In this document: in pieces, positions 1 through 8,734 of the stretch
Layout: each line of letters opens with the position of its first letter
Numbering within the stretch: position 1 is the first letter of the stretch
Assembly: GCF_013366925.1 (NCBI RefSeq)
Contig: NZ_JAALDK010000001.1
Span: forward strand, 1,805,089 to 1,869,088
DNA from: Paraburkholderia youngii
GTDB lineage: Bacteria; Pseudomonadota; Gammaproteobacteria; Burkholderiales; Burkholderiaceae
Length of the DNA: 64,000 nt
Direction of reading: 5' to 3'
The notes under the pieces: model-generated
Database searches by the model: none
What the model was told of the DNA's origin: nothing
What the model saw: the letters and a program-made list of their open reading frames with translations, nothing else
Position numbers and translations under genes: made by a program

Positions 1-551
1 CCACATGGTGCCGAGGATGTTGTCGCTGATCGTGGTCGTCAGCCCCGCACTGTTGAACGCGTCGGCGATGGCGCGGACCCGGTCGGTGACCCGGCCATCG
101 AGCTCGCCGACGATGGTCAGCTTTCCGTTCACGCCCGACTGGATGTGCCCGGGCGCCTTCAGCACGCCGCCCACATAGGTCTTGCCCGCCAGCACGCGCT
201 CCCGGCCGACGATTTCGCCGAGCACGTCTTCATGGCCGAGGCCGTTTTGCAGCGACAACACGAGCGTGTCGGGTCCGACGAGATCGAGCGCGCCGCGCAT
301 TGCCGAATCGGTGTGGAAGGACTTGACCAGCACGATGACGAGGTCCACCGGCCCGACTTCGGCGGGGTTCATCGTCGCGCGGACTTTTACGCGGCGTGAG
401 CCGTTGGCATCGTCGACTAGCAGGCCGTCGCGGCGCATGGCCTCGACGTGCGCCGCGAAGCGGTCGACCAGCCACGTCTGATGGCCGCCTTCAGTCAGCG
501 CGGAGCCGATCGCGCAACCCAACGCGCCGGCTCCCAGGAATGCGATCTTCA
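1..551 (-). CDS. panE: 2-dehydropantoate 2-reductase (ketopantoate reductase), N-terminal part, cut by the window edge
   Basis: The reading frame starts at 551 and runs off the left edge, so only about 183 N-terminal residues are visible. They begin MKIAFLGAGALGCAIGSAL, a Rossmann fold with the GxGxxG dinucleotide-binding loop at the extreme N-terminus, as in the PanE/ApbA family. A later segment (VDLVIVLVKSFHT) matches the family's 'V.LVKs..T' strand. The enzyme reduces ketopantoate to pantoate with NADPH in cytosolic pantothenate synthesis. Burkholderiales often carry several paralogues, so this may be a PanE-like oxidoreductase rather than the housekeeping copy. No frameshift is seen in the visible part. 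Confidence 0.85.
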
Positions 552-687
552 TAGATGTCTCCGTGATTTAGAGACGAAGATACGATTCCTATCTCATGCT
601 GGCAATTCAATGAACGCAATAGGGTCATTGCAAATTTTAATGTTACGGTACGCCAGCGGAGGTGGATCAACGTTCCAGTCTTTCCCC

Positions 688-1008
688 TCAATGCGTGCGG
701 ACCGTCTGACCGCTCTGTCCCGCGTTCATCGCCGCGGCTCTGTCCGCTCGATGCATCGCGGCCACCTTCGCTTCCGCGGCCTGAATATCGGCGGGATACG
801 AACCATCATCGCCCATCGACGGGTTGTATCCCGCCGCTTCCAGCTCCTCGAGTTCGTGCATAACCTCCGCGCGCGTGAGTTGATGCGGCTCGGGCTCCGA
901 TACAGTTTGCGCCTCCGCGCTTGTGCAGCCCGCCATCATCATCGCACCGGCGAACACGCAGCTCAGTAGCGAGTAAACCGCGTATTGACTCAACGATTCC
1001 GATTTCAT
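688..1008 (-). CDS. DUF4148 family small exported protein, probable lipoprotein
   Basis: This 106-residue protein has a hydrophobic N-terminal signal (about residues 9-27) followed by MMAGC, which fits a lipobox with Cys as the acylation site. After it comes the conserved DUF4148 segment: LTRAEVMHELEELEAAGYNP, then a Gly/Asp/Tyr stretch and PADIQAAEAKV. DUF4148 proteins are abundant, usually secreted or periplasmic small proteins of Burkholderia and relatives; their function is unknown. The ATG at 1008 follows AAGGAG with 6 nt spacing, which fixes the start. It stands alone between panE and the membrane-protein gene. Confidence 0.75.
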   Translation of the reverse strand: MKSESLSQYAVYSLLSCVFAGAMMMAGCTSAEAQTVSEPEPHQLTRAEVMHELEELEAAGYNPSMGDDGSYPADIQAAEAKVAAMHRADRAAAMNAGQSGQTVRTH

Positions 1009-1138
1009 GATGTGCTCCTTTTGACCTGAGAATGTATTCGCGCATCCGTATTCACTTCGGACCGTCTCGTCAGATCGTGAGTGTTACGCGATGCACATCC
1101 GGTAGACGGAGTTTTCTCGTCGGATATTCCCGGTCTTT

Positions 1139-1894
1139 CTAAATAGAACTACCACGCAATTTCCGACGTTCGATCCCATTGCGCAATTGACCTGCGACGA
1201 ACGCGCCGACGATCAGAGCCAGATACAAGGCCACGAGATCGTGACGCCATGCGTTCAGCGCAAGCTGATGCGCAATCAGTTTCGGATCGGGAGTTGGAAG
1301 GACTGCCCGCTTCGCTTCGACGGCTCGCATCATCCGGACAAAGCCTGCGGCGGACAGCAATGGCAGCACGATGACCGATGTCAACAGCACCGGCTTCATG
1401 CGAAGCGCCCATCGCATGTGACGCAAGCGAAACCATAGTCCGAGGCATCCGTGTATCCATCCGGGCGCGAGCAGCGCAAGCTGCAAACCCTGCGTACCGG
1501 TCGTCAGCAACTGGATCACGACACGCTCGTAGTCCGGTTCGAAGCCATAGAGCGTGGACGCGAGCCGGGTCGTCACCGCATGACGGATCAGCAGCAGCGG
1601 CAGGCTGAGTCCTGCCCACAGACGCACCCACTCCGCCGGAGGCAACGCCCAGTGACGGCGCGCATAAATCGTTCGCATCGCCAGCACGAAATGCAGCGCA
1701 GCCGCTCCGTATAACGCGATCGTTCCAGGCGCGCTGCGCCAGAGCCGCAGCGCCAGAACCAGACCGCGTCCGGCGAGTTCGAGCGACCAGATTCCGAGTG
1801 CGTGATTGAGCAGATGGAGAAAGAGATAGACCAGCAACACCACGCCGGAGCCGAGTTGCAATCGCCGCAGAGCGGCTTGCATCCGCAACGTCAT
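1139..1894 (-). CDS. Succinate-dehydrogenase-cytochrome-b-like membrane protein, possibly a detached cyclase sensor module
   Basis: The 251 residues form about five hydrophobic helices (around 13-33, 58-78, 95-115, 130-155, 175-195, and one near the C-terminus). Histidines lie inside them (YLFLHLLNHALG, HFVLAM, LLIRHAVTT), arranged like a di-heme cytochrome b/SdhC fold. A similar module occurs at the N-terminus of membrane adenylate/guanylate cyclases that also carry a ferredoxin domain. Here the frame ends at ERRKLRGSSI with no ferredoxin or cyclase following, so it is either a stand-alone heme protein or a truncated sensor. No partner subunits are adjacent. Confidence 0.5.
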   Translation of the reverse strand: MTLRMQAALRRLQLGSGVVLLVYLFLHLLNHALGIWSLELAGRGLVLALRLWRSAPGTIALYGAAALHFVLAMRTIYARRHWALPPAEWVRLWAGLSLPLLLIRHAVTTRLASTLYGFEPDYERVVIQLLTTGTQGLQLALLAPGWIHGCLGLWFRLRHMRWALRMKPVLLTSVIVLPLLSAAGFVRMMRAVEAKRAVLPTPDPKLIAHQLALNAWRHDLVALYLALIVGAFVAGQLRNGIERRKLRGSSI

Positions 1895-2154
1895 GCGAAC
1901 GTCCCGTTGATGCCGTATGTCACGTGCGGGGCAAACGCCGCCTCGTCGATCAGGTTCATTTGATCACCCATCCGATGTCAGTCTTACCTGCAAGACCACC
2001 GAGATGCGGTGCTTATTCCCGATTCGATTCGCCGCATCATCGCCCTATCACGCGTTGCGCGCGACATCGCCCGACACCGCATACCCGACCTGCATGCCGT
2101 GAAGGTGGTGCCGGGGAGGCTTGCAGGCCTCTGCGGCGGCGGCCTGAAAGCCAG
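1895..2154. other. Intergenic stretch, no gene recognised
   Basis: Between the membrane protein and the SDR gene I see no frame with a plausible start, Shine-Dalgarno sequence and family signature. Longer open frames here on either strand are antisense shadows of the SDR gene that run into this space. Confidence 0.5.
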
Positions 2155-2934
2155 TCAAAGCGTCGCCGTCACCCCACCATCGACATAAAGAACATGACCG
2201 TTGACGAAGTCCGACGCGCTGCTCGCGAGAAAGATCGCCGCGCCGACCAGATCCTGCACATCGCCCCAACGTCGCGAAGGCGTGCGATTGACCAGCCAGT
2301 TGCTGAACGCTTCATCGTTGACGAGCGCGTCGGTCAGTTCCGTCCTGATGTAGCCGGGGCCGAGGCCATTGACCTGAATGCCATACTGGCCCCAATCGAT
2401 CGCCATGCCTTTCGTCAACATTTTCACGGCGCCTTTGCTCGCGGTATAGGCGGCGATATTGGGCCGGCCGAGTTCGCTTTGCACCGAGCAGATGTTGATG
2501 ATCTTGCCACGCTTGCGCGCGATCATGTAGCGCGCGACCGCCTGCCCGACCAGAAACACGCTATCCACATTGGTCTTCATCAGCTGTTCCCATTGCGCGT
2601 GGGAGAACTGCTCGAGCGGCGCGCGCCGCTGCATGCCGGCGTTGTTCACGAGAATATCGATCGCGCCGATCTCGCTTTCGATCTGCGCCACCGCCGCTTC
2701 CACCGCCTCCGGAGCCGTCACGTCGAAACATCGCCCATGCACGATCGCGCCTGCGTCGCGCAGGCGGCTGACCGCTTCCGCCAGCCTCGCTTCGTTGCGG
2801 CCGTTCAGCACGACTTCCGCACCAGCTCCTGCCAGCCCTTGTGCCAACGCATAACCGATACCGGTACTCGATCCGGTAACGAGCGCGCGACGCCCGCTCA
2901 GGTCGAACATCTGCAGACTGTGGTTCAACTTCAT
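2155..2934 (-). CDS. SDR-family oxidoreductase, gluconate 5-dehydrogenase-like
   Basis: A classical short-chain dehydrogenase of about 259 residues. The NAD(P)-binding motif is TGSSTGIG near residues 18-25; NNAG follows near 90; the catalytic triad is Ser (NICSVQSE) and YTASK; the C-terminus DFVNGHVLYVDGGVTATL is typical. The opening FDLSGRRALVTG and overall sequence look like gluconate 5-dehydrogenase or related sugar-acid/polyol dehydrogenases, but the substrate cannot be read from sequence. Start choice is uncertain: the ATG at 2934 directly abuts the purine run AAAAGGGGG, whereas TTG at 2928 has that run 6 nt upstream and may be the real start. No operon partners. Confidence 0.75.
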   Translation of the reverse strand: MKLNHSLQMFDLSGRRALVTGSSTGIGYALAQGLAGAGAEVVLNGRNEARLAEAVSRLRDAGAIVHGRCFDVTAPEAVEAAVAQIESEIGAIDILVNNAGMQRRAPLEQFSHAQWEQLMKTNVDSVFLVGQAVARYMIARKRGKIINICSVQSELGRPNIAAYTASKGAVKMLTKGMAIDWGQYGIQVNGLGPGYIRTELTDALVNDEAFSNWLVNRTPSRRWGDVQDLVGAAIFLASSASDFVNGHVLYVDGGVTATL

Positions 2935-2975
2935 CCCCCTTTTGGATTCGATGTAGCAGCTTTCGATTCGTGAAG

Positions 2976-3745
2976 CTAACCCGATGAATCGAGATCGTGC
3001 CGGAACCGGCGGCGCTGCGCGGCGCCGCTGATGCAAGCTTCGACCCGTTGAACGAACTCGTCGAAACTTGCGGCATGCCGCGCCTCGCGACTGGCAATCA
3101 TCTTCGCGTTCGGCCCCACATAGACGGCCAGTTTAACGGCGACGGCATCGATGCTGGCCTGCTCGATCACACTGCCCGGCGCCCTACCTGCGGCGCTCGC
3201 GGGCGATACAGCCGATACCTTCGCCGCAGCCGGAGCCACCGCGAGGCCTGAGCCCGGCGATGACGACGCGACCATCGACATATCGGGCGAGCCCGCCGTC
3301 GGCCGCGCGAAGGCCTGCTCGAATCGAGCCGCGCCGTGTCGGGCAACACCGCCGCCAGTTGCGCGCCGAGCGCTGGCAGGTCGTTCGCCTGGGTGGCCGC
3401 GCGTCGCACCAGCAGGCTCGCGAGCGGGCCCATGTGGATCGCGAGTTGGCGTTCGATGCGCGCGAGCATCTCAGGGGGCCAGTTGCGCGGCGCCGAAGGC
3501 ACAGGCATCGGCGGGTTGCTGCCGCCCGTCGCATGCGCTGGCAAGGCTGCGGACGCGGACCAATACGCGGAGGGCGTCACGATAGTCCGGTCATCGTCGG
3601 CCGCGGCGGGTGAGACGGCCAACGACCTCAAGCTCGCGAGCCATTCCGCGGCCGAACCGAAGCGGTCTTCTGGCCGCCTCGCAAGTGCCTTGACGAGCAT
3701 CGCGAAGCAACGCCTACTCGGATTGGCAAATACCGGATCGCTCAT
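2976..3745 (-). pseudogene. 3' fragment of a T6SS-type Ser/Thr protein kinase, frameshifted
   Basis: The minus strand keeps the end of a kinase domain (PSRRCFAMLVKALARRPEDRFGS..EWLASL near 3730-3630). A variable linker follows, then a segment typical of type VI secretion-linked kinases (PPEMLARIERQLAIHMGPLASLLVRRAA). The frame then breaks near 3320-3335. In the next frame a second copy of the tail module appears (VAVKLAVYVGPNAKMIASREA) and stops at 2976. All N-terminal catalytic motifs are missing; the frame opens only at 3745. I regard this as dead: a large 5' deletion plus a frameshift. The tssJ gene nearby supports a T6SS origin. Confidence 0.65.
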
Positions 3746-3799
3746 GCGGGTTCCGATCGAGAGGCGCCTGGCCGATCACGCCAGCTTACGCCCCCAGCA

Positions 3800-4060
3800 T
3801 CCGCAGCGCTTCGGCGAGACTCGTTTTCATGCGCGATTCAGGGCGCGGTCAGAGCGGACTATTTCTACGGCTTCGGTCAAACCGCGCAGACCCAGGCGAG
3901 CCGCACCAAAGAGCGGCTGCGCATGTGGGTGCTGCTGCCCAAAGGCTTGCGCATCGCCGCGCAGCAGACGTCGTTGAAAACGCGCGGCGGAGCACCTGGC
4001 GCATCCGATGCGGATTGTCTGGTCAGCGATCCGGTGCTGTGCGTGGACGACGCGCCGTAG
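3800..4060 (+). pseudogene. 3' end of an unidentified gene, probably a T6SS-locus accessory protein
   Basis: One plus-strand frame with no start codon of its own reads through ADYFYGFGQTAQTQASRTKE, then RLRMWVLLPKGLRIAAQQ, and ends at the TAG at 4058-4060. Codon use is that of a real gene (GC-rich third positions), unlike the flanking scraps. The 5' part is missing at the same place where the neighbouring kinase lost its 5' part. I do not recognise the family. A single deletion removing the heads of two divergent genes would explain both fragments. Confidence 0.4.
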
Positions 4061-4146
4061 ACGTCTGGCGGAACGCGAGCGACGCTTCGTGCTGCGGCAT
4101 GAATTTTGCGGAATCCGCGTGATCGCATCCCGACACGGAGACCGAC

Positions 4147-4740
4147 ATGGACACGCGGCAAATCGAAGATCTGCGTCCGACGCAGATCACCCACGGCGCG
4201 CGCGAGGTCCGGGAAAAAGCCCGCCAATACCGATCGCTGAGCGCCCATGACCTGCAAATGGCCATTGCCGAAAAGCCGATACCGGTCGTCTGCGGACCGA
4301 ACGGCATACCGTTCGCCATCGATCATCACCATGTGGCGGCGGCGCTGTGGCAGGTTGGCGTGCGCTCGGTTCCGGTCGTGCTGGTGCGGGATCTTTCCTC
4401 GTACACGTGGGCGTCGTTCTGGCTCAGCATGGAAAACGAACGATGGACCTTTCCGTATGACGCGCAAGGGGTGCGCCGGCCGTTTGCCGAATTGGCCAGG
4501 CACGTGTGGGAAATGAAGGACGATGAATACCGAAGCCTCGCGGCGGCGGTCCGCGATGCCGGCGGCTATGAAAAAACCAATGTCCCGCTGGAAGAATTTC
4601 GCTGGTCCGACTTCTTTCGCGCGATGTTGCCGCGGCCCGATAACGACGAAAAGTTCTCGGCTTTGCTCAAGGAAGCCTTGAAGCTGGCAAAGAGCGACCG
4701 GGCATTGGGACTGCCGGGCTATCTCGGTCGAAAGGATTGA
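4147..4740 (+). CDS. ParB-like nuclease-fold protein (ParBc_2 type)
   Basis: A 197-residue protein starting MDTRQIEDLRPTQITHGAREV. The segment RPTQI..G..EV..K, then PIPVVCGPNG, then AIDHHHVAAALW matches the ParB/sulfiredoxin-like 'putative ParB-like nuclease' family, with the characteristic DHHH cluster near residue 60. These proteins are cytosolic or periplasmic with unclear substrates; this is not the chromosome-partitioning ParB (no HTH domain). It lies among T6SS fragments and converges on tssJ with a 13-nt gap, which holds a short GAGCC/GGCTC hairpin. The gene appears intact. Confidence 0.6.
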   Translation: MDTRQIEDLRPTQITHGAREVREKARQYRSLSAHDLQMAIAEKPIPVVCGPNGIPFAIDHHHVAAALWQVGVRSVPVVLVRDLSSYTWASFWLSMENERWTFPYDAQGVRRPFAELARHVWEMKDDEYRSLAAAVRDAGGYEKTNVPLEEFRWSDFFRAMLPRPDNDEKFSALLKEALKLAKSDRALGLPGYLGRKD

Positions 4741-4751
4741 GCCGGTGGCTC
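4739..4751. terminator. Short hairpin between convergent genes, weak terminator candidate
   Basis: GAGCC (4739-4743), a 3-nt loop and GGCTC (4747-4751) form a perfect 5-bp stem where the ParB-like gene and tssJ converge; flanking ATT/AAT bases could extend the stem imperfectly. There is no T-run on either side, so intrinsic termination is only possible, not shown. Confidence 0.25.
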
Positions 4752-4753
4752 AC

Positions 4754-5275
4754 TCAATCGTGGGCCAGATTGCCCGCCGTCACCAGAAACTGATCCATCA
4801 ACGAGATCTTCAACGGCTTGTCCGCGTCGAGCTTTTTCTTCTCGATCACATACTTCCAGCCATCCCCGTTGCCGGGATTGCGATAAAACGCGACGATCGC
4901 CACATAGTTCGTATCGGCCTGCATCGGTTGCGACAGGCTCGCCGACGCCCCCGGATTCAGCACCGATGCCATGCTCGCCTGCAAATCCTGCGCGAGCAGC
5001 GTGCGGTCGTTCTTCAGCAGATCCTCGTACGACGCGCCATCGAACACCTTACGGTCCTTCAACTGATACACGCGCACCGCGACCGATGTCGCGCGACCGG
5101 CGTCGTCGGGGTTCAGCGCTTCGCGCGCGGACAGATCGACGTCGAGCACCTTGATCCGCTTGAAAAACACCGCGTGATACGCGCTCGACGACGCGTCCGA
5201 CATGGATTGCCATGCGCCGCAGGCGGACAGCAGCGCAACGGCCGCAACCGTGGAAACGGTAGAACGAAGATTCAT
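4754..5275 (-). CDS. tssJ: Type VI secretion system outer-membrane lipoprotein TssJ
   Basis: From the ATG at 5275 (Shine-Dalgarno AAAGGA, 6 nt away) the 173-residue product has a lipoprotein signal ending LLSAC. The mature beta-sandwich domain follows, with RVYQLKDRKVFDGASYEDLL, LNP, NYVAIVAFYRNP and KPLKISLMDQFLV, the usual TssJ/VasD markers. TssJ anchors the TssL-TssM membrane complex of the T6SS to the outer membrane. No tssK, tssL or tssM follow; the surroundings hold only fragments of other T6SS genes. The gene itself looks intact but has probably lost its machine, unless the rest is elsewhere. Confidence 0.85.
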   Translation of the reverse strand: MNLRSTVSTVAAVALLSACGAWQSMSDASSSAYHAVFFKRIKVLDVDLSAREALNPDDAGRATSVAVRVYQLKDRKVFDGASYEDLLKNDRTLLAQDLQASMASVLNPGASASLSQPMQADTNYVAIVAFYRNPGNGDGWKYVIEKKKLDADKPLKISLMDQFLVTAGNLAHD

Positions 5276-5307
5276 CGATAGTCCTTTGGGCGCGTTGTTC
5301 ATCACGC

Positions 5308-5443
5308 GGATCGAGTCAGGTATGGATTGGCCGCGGGCTTCGGAAACGCTTGATAAACCCCGAGCGCGACGTTGATCAGGCGCTCTCTCGCGGCGGGCAG
5401 CACGGTCGTCCAGCCGAGGCGCGGCGCGGGCGCTGGTTTCCTA
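5308..5443 (-). pseudogene. 3' end of the gene upstream of tssJ, cut at the transposon edge
   Basis: Upstream of tssJ on the same strand a frame without start codon reads LGWTTVLPAARERLINVALG and ends PYLTRSA at a TGA just before tssJ. Coding character fades around 5440, some 40 bp before tnsA. I take this as the C-terminal tail of another T6SS-cluster gene, truncated where the Tn7-like element begins. The exact family is not recognised. Confidence 0.35.
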
Positions 5444-5486
5444 AAGTCGTGGATATTTTCGTCAAAACAACTATGCTGTATGCATT

Positions 5487-6347
5487 ATGGACTGGCCGAA
5501 TGACCCGGCCCTATACCCGCCTTATATCCGTTCCTGCATTCGCAAGGGGATGGGCATTGGGGAAGGCGCGAACTACAGGGCGTGGCGTGAGCTTCAAGAC
5601 TTGCCGACAAGTGGCACGGGAAGGGTAGTGCATGGGATTCGTGTCAGCCGCAACTATGAATTGACTGACGCTGCATCAGTCACACTTTTCTATCTGCTAG
5701 AGCGCCAGCGAACCATCAAAGACATCAGGGAGCGGTGGCCGATTCTCGATCTCAGCCGGACGCTGCAGCTCGCGTATCAGTTCGGCGTCGCTCACCCATG
5801 CCGACGCGGTGTACCTGAACCGCTCACTTTCGACTTCCTGATAACGGAACAGCGTTCTGAGAAGGCATACAAAGCGGTCAACCTATTGCACGCTGAGAAG
5901 AGCCTCGACGTACGAGAGCAGAGCCTGCTGATGATCAGACAGGCGTGGTGCAACGAAAGAGGAGTTGTGTGGGCATTGGTCGACAGCTCCGCAATCTCAC
6001 AAACCGTCGTCGATACACTTCGATTCGTACGAACATGGTACGTCCACCGCTACACACCGAATGCTGCGATCGCGAAGCGTTTTTCTGAACGCTTTCTAAA
6101 GGAGTACGCCACGAACGTCCTGCTTGAAGACCTGGTCGAAAAAACATTTTATCTGAAAGGCATCTCGACGGGCGACATGAGCGAAGCGCTGAGCGTGCTG
6201 CTGGGTGAGGACGCCAAAGGCTTGTCGGCCAATGTGGTGAGCCGTCTGAAGGCGCAATGGGCCGATGAGCGACGGTGCGCCACCGTACTACGCGTACACG
6301 CAACTGCGTGTCGCGACCGACCTTCCTCGGTCTGGCATTCAAGCTGA
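5487..6347 (+). pseudogene. tnsA: TnsA-type endonuclease, catalytic residues replaced and C-terminus fused to an IS256 relic
   Basis: Residues 1-221 align by eye with Tn7 TnsA, including KGMGIGEGANYRAWRELQDL, KDIRERWPIL and GVAHPCRRGVPEPLTFDFL. TnsA cuts the 5' ends of the transposon using a Glu-Asp-Lys centre (E63, D114, Q-V-K132 in Tn7). Here Asp is kept (D116), but the Glu position reads Ser (S64) and the Q-V-K motif reads A-V-N (residues 130-132). From about residue 222 the frame enters IS256 transposase sequence (YLKGISTGDMSEALSVLLG) and then runs out of frame, so the C-terminal TnsC-contacting region is gone. The start at 5487 is the first ATG of the conserved frame. Confidence 0.7.
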
Positions 6348-6524
6348 TCGAGGAATGCCGAGAAAACCTGGCGCCGCATCAACGGCCCCGAACAGATCCA
6401 GCTGTTGCTGGAGGGCATTGCCTTCCAGGACGGCGAGCCGGTGCAAGACGATCAACCGGGTCAGCAGAAACTCGCCGCTTGACGTCGCCCGCTATCAACG
6501 GCCCATACACCAGACTTGACCTTA
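6147..6524 (+). mobile_element. IS256-family insertion sequence relic, internally deleted
   Basis: Plus-strand translation gives two blocks of an IS256 transposase. The first is YLKGISTGDMSEALSVLLGE followed by GLSANVVSRLKAQWADE (to about 6262). Then, after a large internal deletion, come RHRTTRTRNCVSR and TFLGLAFKLIEE, and after a 1-nt slip KTWRRINGPEQIQLLLEGIA ending QQKLAA at a TGA (about 6480-6482). The outer end CATACACCAGACTTGACC (near 6505-6524) resembles, as an inverted terminal repeat, the IS256 end at about 19231-19250. The relic removed the tnsA C-terminus and sits just upstream of tnsB. It is non-functional. Confidence 0.7.
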
Positions 6525-6565
6525 TCTCGCTCGCAATCTCCCACTCGTACTGCGACAGAGAGCTC

Positions 6566-8734
6566 ATGATTGACTTCAAAGTCGAACGGAATCCGGCGCT
6601 TGCCGCTGGACTTGTGTTGCGTAGCGGGACTGCACCTGAATTTCAGTACCTCCGAGTCACTCATGTATTCCGGACTTGCGTTTACGTGATGCGCATCGGC
6701 GAGCCTGTAGAGGTCCGGACCGCGCGTCGACCGCGGCGAGTCGACCGTGCCGATATCGAGAAACTTGCCGGCGAAGCCAACTCCTGCTGGGGACGTGTCG
6801 CTCTACCTGCCGCACTCAGCGACACTCCCGCGAAAGACTCCGAAAAGGACCGTGAACTGGAGCACTCTTGGGCCATTATCGAGCCCTTGGTTTGCGCCTT
6901 CAAACAGGAAAAGAACCTTAACAGGTACTTTTTCACTCGACACATCAGCCGTCGTGCAGAGCTGATACAAATGAGCGAAGTAACGCTCAGAAAACTCCTG
7001 CTTCGCTACTATTATTTTGGCAGCATCAAATCTGCACTGCTCCCCTTACCGTATGGACCATCGCCGCTCTATGAAAGGCAGTCCGACAACGCCGCTACCA
7101 CCTCGTCCCTCGCAAAAAAACCGGCCAGGAGAGGCAGAAAATCGGCGAACACGTCGACCCTTGGCGTAAACGACTTCGTAGTATCCAGTGACGATATTGC
7201 CGACATGCTCCACAGGTTCGCGCTGGAAAAGAATCGGGATGGGCATAGCCTCTCCAAGATTCACGTCGATTACCTTGCAAATGAGTTCCGTGCCCGAAAC
7301 CCGCATATCATGGCGGAATATGTTGAAAAATTGAGACAGGTACCAGTGACCCTCAGGCAACTCCGCTATTACACAGACGAGGCGTTTCAGTTTATACGTG
7401 ATCTCGCGGCTGGCTCAGTTGAGGACGGGCGGAATTATGAGAGCGGACTGGTCGCGATCGGTCCTGGCGAGATAACCGAAATCGACTCAACGCGCGGACG
7501 GATTCATCTTGTCTCAAGAAAGTCCCCAACTGTTTGCGTCGGTAAACCGACAATCTATCTGGCAATCGACAGATGGAGCCGATACATACCCGCAGTTTAT
7601 CTTTCGCTACGCCCCCCTTCCTATGAAGAGTTGCGCTACCTGTTGCTTATTATGTTCACTGACAGGGAATCGCGCTTTTCGGATCTTGATGTCGACGTCG
7701 ACGAGCGACGCTGGCCTCGCGGACGAATGAGCGCGTGTATCTGCGAAGATCGAGGACCCGACCAAGTCTGCGCCTCCGCCAAGCAGGCGATTGCAGATGA
7801 CCTCCGGATCGAACTGCAGATTCTTCCACCGCGGTGCCCAGACGGAAAAGCCATCGTTGAGCGCCTTATCAGGACACTCAAAAAAAGGATGGCCAGCAAC
7901 CAGGGGGCCTACGCCAATCGACCAATAGATCGAGAGACCAAAGCTGCGGCGCTTAAGGCAGAAACTGCTGCAATCTACACTCTGTCGGATGCTTACCGGA
8001 TCCTGATTGAGCTTGTAGTCGAGCACAATAACAGACCACATCGCTCGCTGAGACGCAACAAGGACCTCACGCAAGCAGGCGTCGTGCCCACGCCGCAGGC
8101 CGCCTATCTATGGGGGCTTGAAAACATCACGGGCATGCGGGTTCCGCCCCTGCCCGACGCGGACTATCAGCGGCTCCTTCTCGGCACCGATACCGCCACG
8201 ATCACGGAGCGAAAACTCCGCTACCGAAACAGGTCCTATCAGCCTGTCAACACTGCTGCAAAGGTCATAGCTCTTAATTCAACCAAACGCGGCAAGTCCG
8301 TCTCTGTTCGCGTTGACAAAACCTTTCCGCGAGAGGTGTTTGTTCCTTCGAGCCGGGAGCCATGGGCCAAATTCAGAATAAAAATTAGTGCGGCAAACGA
8401 AATACGTGGTTTGGCACTGGATGAGGAGGAGGCGCTGTCGCGCATTGAGTCAGAACTTTGGGCATCTTCCGAGCATGAAGCAACTCGATCACGCGTGGGT
8501 GCCGCGGTCGCCGAACAGACGAGCAGGAAGCGTGGCGGGAGACCTGCGAAAGGCGGCCAGGCGGCCGCCAGTGATTCCGCTGATGTCAAGAGGCGGCTCA
8601 CGCGCCGATACTCCCAAAATGCCGGTGCTTCGATTCACGCAAGTACAAGCAAGGATTCTGCCTGGAAAAAGATTGAGCAGCAGGAAAAGGAAGCTTTATT
8701 GTCCAAGGTTCAAGAGCGCAGGAGGCGCAAATGA
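6566..8734 (+). CDS. tnsB: TnsB, DDE transposase of the Tn7-like element
   Basis: A 722-residue protein from the ATG at 6566 (weak GAGAG upstream); the same frame is open further 5' only because it runs through IS256 sequence. The RNase-H/rve core carries the catalytic triad Asp307 (TEIDST), Asp395 (CEDRGPD) and Glu432 (GKAIVERLIRTLKKRM). The spacings of 88 and 37 residues are close to Tn7 TnsB. The N-terminal third should hold the end-binding HTH domains; the basic C-terminal tail (RRGGRPAKGG..) would contact TnsC. It joins transposon 3' ends to target DNA. No frameshift is seen. It overlaps tnsC by 4 nt (ATGA), indicating translational coupling. Confidence 0.85.
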   Translation: MIDFKVERNPALAAGLVLRSGTAPEFQYLRVTHVFRTCVYVMRIGEPVEVRTARRPRRVDRADIEKLAGEANSCWGRVALPAALSDTPAKDSEKDRELEHSWAIIEPLVCAFKQEKNLNRYFFTRHISRRAELIQMSEVTLRKLLLRYYYFGSIKSALLPLPYGPSPLYERQSDNAATTSSLAKKPARRGRKSANTSTLGVNDFVVSSDDIADMLHRFALEKNRDGHSLSKIHVDYLANEFRARNPHIMAEYVEKLRQVPVTLRQLRYYTDEAFQFIRDLAAGSVEDGRNYESGLVAIGPGEITEIDSTRGRIHLVSRKSPTVCVGKPTIYLAIDRWSRYIPAVYLSLRPPSYEELRYLLLIMFTDRESRFSDLDVDVDERRWPRGRMSACICEDRGPDQVCASAKQAIADDLRIELQILPPRCPDGKAIVERLIRTLKKRMASNQGAYANRPIDRETKAAALKAETAAIYTLSDAYRILIELVVEHNNRPHRSLRRNKDLTQAGVVPTPQAAYLWGLENITGMRVPPLPDADYQRLLLGTDTATITERKLRYRNRSYQPVNTAAKVIALNSTKRGKSVSVRVDKTFPREVFVPSSREPWAKFRIKISAANEIRGLALDEEEALSRIESELWASSEHEATRSRVGAAVAEQTSRKRGGRPAKGGQAAASDSADVKRRLTRRYSQNAGASIHASTSKDSAWKKIEQQEKEALLSKVQERRRRK

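Noticed and set aside
1924..2973. 349-codon plus-strand frame
   Set aside because: Mostly antisense of the SDR gene, which has full family motifs on the minus strand.
6275..6565. N-terminal 97-residue extension of the tnsB frame
   Set aside because: These codons are IS256 transposase sequence, in and out of its own frame; TnsB homology begins after the ATG at 6566.
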